Source: Amphibalanus amphitrite
Taxonomy: Eukaryota; Arthropoda; Thecostraca; Balanomorpha; Balanidae
Length of the DNA: 64,000 nt
NCBI RefSeq assembly: GCF_019059575.1
Contig: NW_024881539.1
Span: 496,001-560,000 of the forward strand
Direction: 5' to 3'
A model generated the notes under the pieces. The model did no database searches, was not told the DNA's origin, and worked only from the letters and a program-made list of their open reading frames with translations. Position 1 is the first letter of the stretch, and each line of letters opens with the position of its first letter. Below, piece by piece: positions 1-12,000 of this stretch. Made by a program: the position numbers and the translations under genes.

Positions 1-1
1 T

Positions 2-508
2 GCCGGCCCCCTGTTCTACCAACTCAAACGGGAGGCCAGCAAGATCGGGATCCAGCTCGTCTCCAAGCCTTCAGTCACCATCGGCTCGCTGCTCTGCAGC
101 AAGGCTAAGCACCATCTGCCTAAGCTACAACAGAGCAACGTCATCTATCGGATCGAGTGCTCCTGCCAAGTGGACGGTGACCCAATGGTCTATATCGGCG
201 AGACAGATCGTGAGCTGGGCACGAGACTCCGAGAACACCGGGAGAGCTGGACTGGAGCAGTCCGCTCGAGAGCCAATACATCGGCCTTCAGTACCCATAG
301 AGACTGCTCACCTGCTTTCGATGCCATCAAGATCTTGAATCGAGCCAGTCATCACCAGATGCGACTTCTCCTGGAATCGGCCTATATTCGGACTGTTGGT
401 CGGCGTGAAGCCGTCCTGGTGTCGCCGAATGACGCAAACGTGAACAGGAACTCGGGTGCCCTGCTGCATGACCGCTGGCTGCCGATAATCCGCCGTTTTT
501 GTCAGTAG
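2..508 (+). CDS. Penelope-like retroelement, 3' end of ORF with GIY-YIG endonuclease domain (partial)
   Basis: The frame is open from base 2 to a stop at 506-508 (168 residues), so the 5' part, including the reverse transcriptase, lies outside the window. The visible part has the GIY-YIG hallmarks of Penelope-like elements: a VIYRIECSC strand with paired cysteines, then VYIGETDRELGTRLREH, which gives the YIG core, the catalytic Arg and the following His. In this family the C-terminal nuclease nicks the target for element insertion. The reading is intact to the stop, with no frameshift seen. It lies beyond the last visible exon of the minus-strand collagen-Ig gene, so it may be intronic to that gene. 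No long terminal repeat is visible. The element family is inferred from motifs only. Confidence 0.8.
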   Translation, partial: AGPLFYQLKREASKIGIQLVSKPSVTIGSLLCSKAKHHLPKLQQSNVIYRIECSCQVDGDPMVYIGETDRELGTRLREHRESWTGAVRSRANTSAFSTHRDCSPAFDAIKILNRASHHQMRLLLESAYIRTVGRREAVLVSPNDANVNRNSGALLHDRWLPIIRRFCQ

Positions 509-1236
509 TGTTTACGTCTAGTTCGGCCTTTGTATGTATTTATATTTGTACTCGTCCTTTTACAGTTTTTGCACTCATTTTTGTATAGTCTTTTCTACTC
601 AGTCTTTATCACCATAGGTATCCTGTTTCCCCCCCCCTTTATTGTATTTTTATACGTGCCATTTATGCATTTTAGCACCCCATTTTAATTCATTTTAGCA
701 GCTAGTGTATCATGATTGTTCTCACGTGTTTTTTATTCTCTTTAATGCATAATTCGAATAGTATGTGATCGCTCTGCCGCGCAGCTCCCGAACCTCTTCG
801 ATACCCGACTCGATTCGACCCGTTATTGATTCGCTGACGACGATATGTATAATACATATTGAAAGCGCTCCGACCCATTCGATCTCCTTGTGGAGTAAGT
901 CCTAGTATTTCATCAATGTTAAGCACCCCGTACCAACTCATAGCGCGATAGTTTAAGTTAAAGTTTAAAAAGAAAAGGAGGAGCCGTTGCAAAGGCAATT
1001 CCTCAAAACCTTCAAGTTCAAGTTCAAGAGACAAGTGTCAACAAATTTGGGTGAAGCTTAGTTTTTCACTGTTGCCGTGCTTATAATCGAGTAAGCAGTT
1101 CCGTCCATGATAGTTATACGTTACATTGCAATACATGTTCGACAGCATGACGTCACCACTGTTCTCCTATCTGGTTCCAAAACGCGCATATGGAAATTAT
1201 CGGAAAGAAATCACATGTTAAAATTAGTCGACGTTC
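509..1236. other. Non-coding DNA after the Penelope-like ORF
   Basis: This AT-rich stretch holds the 3' untranslated part of the Penelope-like element (its true 3' end is not recognisable) and then unassigned sequence. A C-run lies near 629-638. No exon continuing the collagen-Ig gene was recognised here. Confidence 0.5.
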
Positions 1237-1245
1237 GATTTTCTC

Positions 1246-2420
1246 ACGGTCGTCAAGTTAGATGTAAGTGAAACCTAATCTATAATCTAAGATTCGGAAT
1301 CAGGTGAGCCCCTACGATTTGGACCAAACTTGGTCAGTAGATAGTACGTAACGTCCTGATTACGATGCACCCAAAATCTAAGCTCGGCCCGCCATATTTA
1401 CGAAGTTACGGATGTTTGAATTTCAAGGTCATTCGGGAGAGCCCCTACGATTTCCGTCAAAATTTGTGTACGGACACTCTAGATGCTCCTCATTACGAAT
1501 ATCACAAAATTTAAGCTCGGCCCGCCATATTTACGAAGTTACGGAGGTTTGAATTTCAAGGTCATTTGGGTGAGCCCCTGCGATTTCCGTCAAAATTGGT
1601 ATACGGACATATTACATCCTGCTCATTACAAATATCATAAAAGTTAAGCTCGGCCCGCCATATTTTTCAAGTTACGGAGTCACAAAGTTACGGAATTTCA
1701 AGGTCATTCGGAGAGCCCCTCCGATTTTCGTCAAAATTTGTATACGGACACATTACATGCTCCTCATTACGAATATCGTAAAAGCTAAGCTCGGCCCGCA
1801 CTTTTTCAAAAGTTACTGACGTTTGAAACTCAATGAAATTCAAACATCTCTAACTTTTGAAAAAGTGCGGGCCGAGCTTAGCTTTTACGATATTCGTAAT
1901 GAGGAGCATGTAATGTGTCCACATACAAATTTTGACGAAAATCGGAGGGGCTCACCCAATGACCTTGAAATTCCGTAACTTTGTGACTCCGTAACTTCGT
2001 AAATATGGCGGGCCGAGCTTAAATTTTGTGATATTCGTAATGGGGAGAATCTAGAGTGTCCGTACATAAATTTTGACGGAAATCGTAGGGGCTCTCCCGA
2101 ATGACCTTGAAATTGAAACATCCGTAACTTCGTAAATATGGCGGGCCGAGCTTAAATTTTGTGATATTCGTAATGAGGAGCACCTAGAGTGTCCGTTCAC
2201 AAATTTTGACGGAAATCGTAGGGGCTCTCCCGAATGACCTTGAAATTGAAACATCCGTAACTTCGTAAATATGGCGGGCCGAGCTTAGATTTTGGGTGCA
2301 TCGTAATCAGAACGTTACGTACTATCCATTGACCAAGTTTGGTCCAAATCGTAGGGGCTCGCCTGATTCCGAATCTTAGATTATAGATTAGGATTCACTT
2401 ACATCTAACTTGACGACCGT
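1246..2420. mobile_element. Foldback DNA transposon (1175 bp) with 9-bp target duplication
   Basis: The element is almost entirely two inverted arms of about 590 bp. It begins ACGGTCGTCAAGTTAGATG and ends with the reverse complement. Both sides are flanked by the same 9 bp, gattttctc (1237-1245 and 2421-2429). Each arm contains diverged tandem units of about 130-140 bp that start near AGCTCGGCCCGCC (for example 1381, 1513, 1647, 1787). A tight stem closes the centre near 1835. Target duplications of 9 bp with long inverted repeats are typical of Mutator-like or foldback elements. No transposase is encoded, and the short open frames inside are by-products of the repeat. Confidence 0.85.
1381..1835. 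repeat. Tandem units (~130-140 bp) within the left arm of the foldback element
   Basis: Units share blocks such as agctcggcccgcc, a cgaagttacgga core and ttgaatttcaaggtcatt. The right arm (about 1845-2290) carries the same units in reverse orientation. Confidence 0.75.
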
Positions 2421-2429
2421 GATTTTCTC

Positions 2430-2852
2430 AGGTTCAGTTTTTGCTCGTTTTGCTCGCTAAAACACGTGCTTGTTCGAAAAACATACTTGGAGCCAGCGTC
2501 CTTTTGAAAAAAACGAACTATAACAGTATGTATCTTGTGTCGCCTCGCCACTCACATGTTGAGGAAGGACAGCCGATACAGCGTCTGTCATCAACGCCTG
2601 CCTTTTCATCATGCACTAGAGTTGGTCGATGGCCGATGCACAAAGTGCTATGACTTTTGCCTGCGCTTGAGTCCATTTGAATTAGAATTACTAGTTACCC
2701 GTTAACTTTGATTGTACATAATCTATAATACTTCCGGCATAAGAGATGAAGCAATTTCATAATCTAATTAACCTAATGTTGAACATCCGAAAATGTTTAC
2801 CTACGATTCCTTGGGAAAACATTTGGTGATGCTGCCGGACAAGTTAACCCAC
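2430..2852. other. Presumed intron of the collagen-Ig gene
   Basis: This is AT-rich DNA between the foldback element and the last recognisable Ig exon. A plausible donor (GAG|GTGGGT on the minus strand) opens it at 2852. No next exon was found. Confidence 0.5.
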
Positions 2853-3037
2853 CTCTCGCGGCGAGCCGGGTACCTCGGCCTGTCCGGTGATGTATTTGGT
2901 GCTGTTCTCCAGCACTTTGCCGTTGAAGCGCCAGTAGTTGAGCGGCGCAGGAGACGCGTCCACCCGGCACTCGAAGGTGACCGAGTCGCCCCGCTCCTTC
3001 ACTTGCTGGTTGTTGGTGCACCGGATCAGCGGCGGGT
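2853..3037 (-). CDS. Collagen-Ig gene, exon 9: first half of Ig domain 2
   Basis: It encodes [18 protein letters not shown] and [12 protein letters not shown], giving the Ig B-strand Cys and the C-strand Trp. The partner Cys must lie in a further exon not found in the window. The acceptor (ATTCCGCAG|AC) has no real pyrimidine tract because a SINE poly(A) ends 25 bp upstream. Confidence 0.8.
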
Positions 3038-6000
3038 CTGCGGAATATTTCAGTTCTCACCATTTTTTTTTTTTAATCAGGCCTCCTTTCAACGGGATCA
3101 TATTTTCGCATTTACAGGAGAGCTCCTCCTCCTCCCGGCCATCTTCCCCCACCCCCCAGGCTACGGCTGAAGTGAGAGCCTACCCCACACCTGGTGACAC
3201 AGCCGGGGACGACGCCCGCGGAACGGGCGGAACCGGGAATCGAACCCGAACCCGGCACCGCCCGCACCGCGGGTCGACGCCTTAACCGACTGCGCCACCA
3301 GGGCCGCATTGATTGATTTATCCTGCGGTATTCGAAGTTTTTGTGGCTTAGATATTATCAAACGTATTACCGTCAATGATTATACACACACTACTGCGCG
3401 ACCGCCGTACATCCGCTTTTCTAAAGAATAAGGAGACTTCATTATCGTATCTGGTATCAATACTCCTCACTCAAGGCTAAAAGCGTCCTCTTTTTAGACC
3501 GCTTACGATAGAAGTAGCTCTAAGTTGACGGCCATTACTGGAGCCCGTATCAAGTAGGTATCGACTTGCGAAATGATGCAATTCCCTCGTATGACTGACG
3601 TCAGATATTACAAAAATATAAGTACAAAACATAACTAGCAATCAATTAGCCATACCATCCTTACTACAAGCATGCACCATAGCACTGCACTGGACCGTCT
3701 AGCCAGCCCTCTGGCCGAATCTCCCGACATTCGACTCTACTCACACATGACGGTGACTTTGAACACCTTGCTGGCATCCGGAGGAATGCCATTGTAGGCG
3801 ATACACCTGTACAGACCACTCTGCTCCCGATGAATCCGGATCAACTCCAGATTTCGCTCGTCCATGTTGGTGGCTGTCGTACAGGTATCACAATTAGCTT
3901 TACAGGCATTGTGAAAGTAGCTCTGGAAACATCTTTCAGTCAGCTTCATTCCTTAAGCCAGGCACAGCTCGATTGTCGTCGAAATCGAGGAGGATCAAAT
4001 GCGAGGCAGCTCGAGTCATGTCAGGGTGGGATCAATTGAAAGCTGACATGACAGGGCCATGATAGCGTGATTATGTCGCCCGTTGATGGCGCTACTTGGG
4101 CCAAGCCCTGCTCATTGGTTTTGGATGGTGTTTTGACAGGAGTTTCTTGGATATTAGCGTATTACGCGGTAGCAATGCCGACTGAAATATGACACATGAA
4201 GTTGATTTATTTCCGTCGAATTCATACGGCATTGATCCTACAACCAAATTATGCATCCGACGAGCATCTCGCGCCGTTCAGTTCAGCTCATGAAATCAAA
4301 TCGCAGTCTCAGTAACACATTTAGCATACACCAACTGCTCGTCAAAATATCCCACTACGATCAATCAAGAACCGTTCTAGGCTCAGCGGCACGACCACTG
4401 TACTGCCCCAGACCTCTTCTCCTCCTCTAACCTCTCTCTCCCTCATTCCCTCCCTTTCTCTCGCTCTCCCTCCCTCCTTCCCTCCCTTCATCTCTCTTCT
4501 TAATTCTCTTCCTCCCTCATTTCTCTCGTTACCACACGCTCGCCAGCCCTCCCCAGACGCCCAGAACGCACCTTTCCAGGATCCCTTTCGGATGAGACCT
4601 CCATCCGGGTTGTCCCAGGTGATGGAGGGCCGAGGCACTCCGGCAGCAGCGCAACGCAGAACCAGGTTGTCTCCCTCACTCACACGGATCAGCTTCGGGC
4701 CGTCGCGAAGATTCGCTGGCGATCGCAGGCTACGGCGTCAGCTCATGGGATGGGACATTTGTGGACAATACGTTTTGCTTCTTGGGCAATTATCGGTCAC
4801 TAGGATGCTTAGACATTTTTTGGACAGCTTTTCTGACGGTATGAATATTTGAAACGAGCTTCTAGCACTGATCTAGGCATGAATAGGCATGTGAATATTT
4901 TTGTTCATAAATGTTACCAGATTTACTTGTTCAAGTGTTGGACTCAAATTACCTACAAAATCCAATTGGAGTCCAGGTGGAGTGAAATTGGGGAAAGAAC
5001 AGCTTGGCCAGCATAAACAAAACCATAATAACATCAGGGCTAGGTAGTATTCTTTTCATTTTGGTTTTATATCGAATTGTCATCCCTCTCTCCAACATTT
5101 CAACACGGATCAGAGCTCTACCGTCAGCTTTATTTGCTGCCGGTATCAAATCCTGCTGAAATGAGAAAACCAGGCCAAACATCGTGTGTTGTCCCCCCAG
5201 CACCCTCTTTCTGGCTGAAGCCATTACACTGCTTTTGACAGAGGAAATCCTTGATGGAGATTGCAGATCGTGCAATGCTCCTTCGAAGCTGCGAACATTT
5301 GCATAAAATGGGCAAAGTAAGGATCCGGGATTACGTGGCAAGCTGCAGCAGAAGAAGCTTTTCTCAGAAGGCTTTGAATTTTCAGCCGCGTTTAACGGGG
5401 GTCTTCGCATATGGTTGAAAGTCGCACAGAGGAGATGAAACGAGAGATATTCTCAATCATCAGGACTGTGAGCGCGACCGCATGTGAGACGGTGAGTGGT
5501 TAAGGAAGGGATTGAGCAGAGCCCTGTGAGTTTGAAGAAGGATGAAGGAGGGTGGCTCCAGTACTGACGTCGGGCGATCCAGGGCGGGATGAGCAGCGTG
5601 CCGGCCGTCGTGTTGACCAGCGTCGTGTTGATGCCGGGGATGCCGTTCTGACCGTCCTTGCCCGCCTCGCCCTTTCGACCTCGCGGGCCCACCAGACCTG
5701 GCCACGGTAAAAGGTTAATGAGTGAACAGTAAAAGACTTTTAACAACACGTTATTGTGGATTTTAGTGAAACGTGGATTTTAGCCTTTTTCGTAACACAA
5801 AATGAAAACACAACGAATTTGTTTATAATCGCATACCCATTAGACATTCTTCATCTCTATGTATTTGTACTGAGCTCTTCCTCGACATTTCTACACAGAT
5901 ACTCTGAGATCCGGGCGATCTGAAAACCCAAATATCACCACCACCTTCTCTAGCGTCCTACAATAAATCCACTTTTCGTAATGATACTTACCGACTTCTC

Positions 6001-9000
6001 CTCGTTCCCCTTTGGGACCTGCATCTCCTTTGGCACCTTTCTCGCCTGGAACAGAGGAAACCGAGTGAGTGCCGCTTCGCTGTCGAACCATAATGGCGCA
6101 GGAATCCGTAGGGACGCATCCGTCCAAATTTAGACACTGAAGGCTCCATTCGTTTTCATTCACTGACGGGTTCCGGAAATCGACAATGGTGAATCGAATG
6201 TATGTAATGACTAGAAGTCTTTTGCTCTTTATCTATCCATGCATTGCACATCATCGATAATATTCATAACTCGATGCCTGTACATCTGTCCCTATGCATC
6301 CAGTTATTCTAGAATGTGAGTCAAGTAAAATTTCGAGTTATCTCGCAAAAATGATAATGTGAAGAACTCTTGATCTGGGATTTGGCAATCACCATTTTCG
6401 AAACGGGAAATTTACTCAGCTATTTCACAAAAGCGTGGAGGCTACGGTTTTCCTCTTCAATCAGTGATGTCACTCGGCCTGAATTCCCCAAAAGCACTGT
6501 GCTGACAGGTTTATTTGAGGCTCGACTATCACTGGAGAGGCCCTTACTCCAGCCGCTGAGTAAATCTGTGACACTCCGGATGGAACTGTCAAGAGCGGCG
6601 CCAGCAGACCCACAGCCGCCGGCCAGAAAGTGGTCCCGTGACGACAACTGTCACAAATGTGACGGCCGTGTAATGGTCGTGACGACCGCAGCGGTGGCAA
6701 CTACATATAGCTGTCGCGATGTCAAGTGTTACGATCATAGCTCTGGCAATGTGAACTGTCACGCTGCTATGAGCTATCGCGAACACAATACTGAGGAGTA
6801 AGCTACCCATAAATTTCAAAACTGAATGACGGAATTTAAATGTTAAGCTCAGTGGTGATTCTTCGATAACTGAAGCGTGCCTTTGTGGGGTCCTGGTGGA
6901 TGCCTTATCCTTATTTATATTTCCCAAGATTATATAAATATGAAGCTTGATAAAATAAAGGTGCATTCATTTATTATGAGAATCTATCACAAGCCGACTC
7001 CACATCATGACAGTCTCACTGACCATCGTTTCCGTCACGGCCGGGCAGTCCGTTGATTCCAGGCGTCCCATCCTGTCCTGGAATTCCGTCCACTCCAGGG
7101 AATCCGTCCAGACCGTTCCTTCCAGGGATGCCGTCCATACCGGGCTCTCCAGGCAGGCCGTCGCGACCCTCCAGGCCGTCTCTGCCTGTAAGAAGACGTC
7201 ACAAGCTGCGTCATCACATCATGTATACCATTTATGTTTTAGTCGTTTAGTCTTATAAGTAATAAAGTAGTGTATGCAGTAATGCGCAACAAATAATAAT
7301 CGATCACGTCGCCCTCCAAATGAGTGTGCTGTGCTGATAGGTTTAAGTCATTGTTGACCAAGGGCAGACCCTTTTGTGACCAACCAATGCAAATCTGCCA
7401 CCTATTACATGCGGATTAACAACGCCGAGTCGCCTCGAGCCAAAATGCCTGCGTGGTAGGCTGTACCGCAATGCACCCGCGCTCGGCGGAACACTGCCGC
7501 TGCGGCCGGCAGGCGGCAGCGGAGCGGACGCGGCAGGCGCTACGACGAGTCCTAAACCCGGCCGCTTACCACTGCCGAGAATACGTGTCGCGTTTATCAT
7601 GCAAATGGTGGTAATTATTTTCGCGGGCCCCCCCGTTGACCCGGATGGGAGGGCAGCTTAGGACCTCTGTGTAGTGGAATTTCACTAAGATTACAGATCT
7701 AAGCCTTGCTTTAATGTTTCAACCATGCATGGGGTGGCGCCTTCCATTTGCACGAATGGCTGTATTATGAAAGGGAAAGCGTTTATCATCGTTGTTGAAA
7801 AGCAGCCTATCTGTATTTAGCTATATAGGTAAGTACATATATGCCGCAACTCTTAAATTCCTATGTTGACTGACGACCGCTAAGGTGTGTCTAAGGTGCC
7901 AACATCTTTAGTTCACGCTCCGGGCTTCACCTTTTTGTCCCTTGTTGCCAGTGTAGCCGCGAACTCCCTTCAGTCCCGGTGGGCCGATAGGTCCGGGCTC
8001 ACCCTTCACTCCGGGGAGGCCTGGAAGACCGATCTCGCCTGCAAAAATTAATGACAGTTGAGAAACCCATGATTAGCAGCATGTGAAATGCTAAGGGAAA
8101 ATAGTAGAGTTCACGATAGTATGGTGCATTCCAGTACAACAATGAGTGAGACAAGGAAAAGCAAACATCATATATTTTGTTAAAACATGTGTTCACAAAT
8201 ATCAAATATTGAAAAATGATTAAGATATTCTGCAAAGACTTTGCCTCGCACAGCTCCTAAAAATATATCATAATAATAAATAGCGTTAGCCATGCACGTA
8301 ATCACGCACAGGCTTCCTTTCTTCTCTAACCTGATTGACCCAGTTAAATGACTCGTTTAGTGATAGCGGAGCGGTGCATTTACGACGGCTCAGTGGCCTC
8401 ACCTTTGGGTCCCCTCGGGCCTGGTTCACCAATTTCACCCATTGCGCCCTTCTCTCCAGGCTTGCAGAACCTCTGGGTGCTCAAGCAGAACTTCCTCAGG
8501 TCATCCGCCTAAGGAACATCGGGGAAGGCCACCGCATCGTCATCATATGCACGCCTTGGGATGCCCGTGAAGCTAGCGTCAGCAACAGCAACGAATATAG
8601 TGATAAAGTCGGGAAATTCGTTGCAGGCAGACACATTCATTTCCTGCAGTTTCATTTAGATGAACAGTGCCTCGCGGCACCATGCAGGCAGTAACAGAAT
8701 TATGGCCGTCCCACTTCCTTTAGATATGACTGATGAATGTCATAGTGCGATTCACAAGCGCCGCTTAATTGCAGCAGCGAGGCAGCACGGAATCGATAGA
8801 AACCGAGTGAACTTAATGTCACGACAGTGAGTTGGGCACTGGTATTCACAGTCCTTTGTTTATGTGTGCATGTCGTCCAGTGTAGAGATTCAAAACTGTT
8901 TTGAACGCCACTTAGTACGCTTTATCCTCTATTAGGTATCTAATGCACAGCAAAAAAGAAATAAACATAGACAGATTGTCATTCTGCTTGAGTAAATGAT

Positions 9001-12000
9001 CTCTACCTAGGGAAAATGAAGTATGCCTGGGGAGATGCTTGCATCTTATAAACCGCTGCTCCAGCTGTTAAAGCTGGTTAGCCTTATAATCTGTTCAAGC
9101 CGGCGATATCGTCACAACAGCTGCTTAAACTTATAAGGAAGCGTATTGTGGACAGACCACGCAACAACATTGCTCGCACCAACTGGTCACTGGTCACTTA
9201 GTCGGCGAACTAACAGGCCAGCCAGCGGACAGGCCTCTCACAGCGATGCAATGTTGGATTCGAGCGAAGAGCTTTTGCTTGTTCACTCGCTGGCAGTGGA
9301 CATTTGAAGCTGTCACTTTCAGCGTGTTGTTTACTTTGATTGTCGATTTCCGACATCCGACATTTTTCTGATATTTTATGCTCCTCATGCCGTATTCCCT
9401 TTGCCGGTTACCTAAGATATTGGCATTGGGTATCCATCCTAAATTTGAAGATCTGTGCTGCAAACAAATGAACAGTGAACACCACTGAAGAAAATTTATG
9501 ACAGTGCTTTTATACTGAGGTCATGGCACGGTTAGTCGTCCCATAATACCCGTTAAATAAAACGTATGCCGTATAATCCGAAGTTCATTAATATGTATTT
9601 GCGGTTAGTTGATATACGTTCCATGGCTCTATTGTTGCCTGCTGGTAGCGGCCGGGCATCCGGCAGCAGATTTCAGGCTGGCGCCAATCTTTTAGCGCCA
9701 ATGTCAGTAGCGGTCACATTCCATTCAGCCATGGGACAAAGACCGTCACAGTATGGGCTACAGAAGACTGTCACCGCCTCATGGAACAATAGAGCCGTTA
9801 TGGAAGACTTGGCGACCGTCCTTTGGGAGCGCGCGAGCGAGGGAGCATCCTTTGTACTTAATGCCCTAATATCGACAGTCTAATATTGCAAAGGTCTGAT
9901 GTATAAGATAATTTCGCTAAATAATATACAATTAATCTTATTAGAACTTGCAAAAATACAATGATATGTATCTGGAAAACCATAATCAAGCTTGTATTAT
10001 TTACCCATCGTGCTGAGCATTTGCACATCACGGTGGATGTCACTCGACACCGATCGACCAGCAGGGGGTATAGTGGTTGGCCGACGTTTGATAGCTGGTT
10101 CGTACACAGCGTGAGGGTTTTACGGCGAGTCCTGTCCGGCCCATCTGGCACCGCACTCGGCTGCACACCGAACCCATGAAGGGCGGACGTGCGACCAGCT
10201 GCAAATGCAAGGGCGTATAATAACTGTGCCGAAAGAGCCATGGCTGTTCCTATTCATTTACAGAAGGTAAATGCAAAGCAGATGGATGAATAAAACACAT
10301 GTGCTTTGTAAGCAAACATGCAGGTTCTTTGCTGGGAATATACAGATATACCAGTTATGAGCATGTCCTCTATATGCGTATAAACACGGCAGACCACAGA
10401 CCTACTCATTGCTTACGAGCTTACGGACAGCAGACCGAGCCAATTCTGCCCTGGGGTTTGGTAATGGTATTAGCACCTGGCGCCATGCAGCGCAGGGGCA
10501 CTGGGCATTAGGCAATAACGTTAGCTGCTCTCCAGTAGATGGAGGGGTACGCTACATTTATCAGACGGCATGCATAGCTGAAACTCCCACAAAGAAAAGA
10601 GGTGAGGCAATCGACCAGCTGGTGCAATCCCGAGTTCCGACATCATGCAGCAATTCGCTCATCTCGATGCCATTGTTCACCAAACGCCAATCAGCATACA
10701 TTATCATCAGCTGGCTTTTACGAAGGCCAGTAAATCGCTTGACACCTTTAGTCGTTTTTATCATTCTGGAACTCATACCATTCATACGTGGAAAAACCGT
10801 CTGTCCGTCCGTCTGTCCTTTGTCGAACCGACTGGTAGATGGACAGACGGACAGACCGACAGAAAACTAGTGGATAGGCAAGTGCTGAATTCGCATCTCT
10901 TGTGCTCAAAGTTACTCATGTTCAACAAAGACAGTTCCGCTGAATTAAATATGTTCCGCGTTTTCATCTGCGTTGCTCGTGACTAGGATGACGGGGCCAT
11001 CTGTTCGAGCGACAGTTTGGCAACGCTGGGGACCACCGTATAGTACGACGGTGATGATTTGGCAGCACTGGTGATCGCATGACGTGACAGAATTCGTCAA
11101 CTGGACAGATGTGTAAGCTCAGTGTGACACCGCGGACCACCACGGGAAAAGCAGCACAACACCGACAAATGCAGGCTTCATATGCTTGATGATTCGACAA
11201 AAAGAAGATGTAGGTAGGTAATTCGTTTGGAAGATTTGCGAGGTTCGAGGAAAAAGGAGAAGGCTGAGCTTTATACGCTCGAGCATTCGACAGAAAGGCA
11301 AGCTGTAAAAGGACAGACGGACGGACCGAGCCAGAGGATGTACTGACGGATAGGCTGACATTGGACGGACGGACGGACGGACGGAAAGACAGACGGGCGG
11401 ACGAACAGACGGACGGACGGACGGACGGACGGACGGACAGAGGGACAGAGGGATGGACAGACAGGCGGACAGAAAGGCAGGCGGACAGACGGACGGACGG
11501 AAGGACGAACGGACGGACGGACGGACAGACGAACAGAGGGATGGACAGACAGGCGGACAGACGGGCAGGCGAACATACGGATGTACCAAGAACAGACGGA
11601 GAGGCAGACGCCAGACGGACAAGAGACAGACGGACGGGGGACAGACAGAGTCGAAACACGGACTGGCCATGGTAGACGGACATTGAACAGACGGAAAAAC
11701 GGACGAGCGAGCGGATTGAAGGACGGACAGACAGAAGAACGGACGGACGGATGGAAGGATGGACTGACGGAGGGACAGACGGGCAGACGGGCAAACGGAC
11801 GGAATTAAATACGGACAGGCGGATATACGGAAACGGACGGAGGGACAGGCGGACGGACGGACAGGCGCCCATACGGCCAAACGTACAGACGGCGGACGAA
11901 CAGGCGGCAGACGGACGGACATACGGTAGACGAAAGAACAGACGGAAGACAGAGGGACAGAGTAGGAGAATGCCACGGACCGACACTGAACGGACCGAAA

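Noticed and set aside
1885-2254. Repeated short frames reading GHSGEPLRFPSKF
   Set aside because: Produced by the tandem units of the foldback element; no start or gene context.
3225-3305. Possible tRNA gene
   Set aside because: Only A- and B-box-like segments are present, with no complete cloverleaf, and it is followed by a body and poly(A), so it is a SINE head.
7007-7258. Plus-strand frames opposite a collagen exon
   Set aside because: Shadow of the Gly-X-Y exon on the minus strand, which has correct splice sites.
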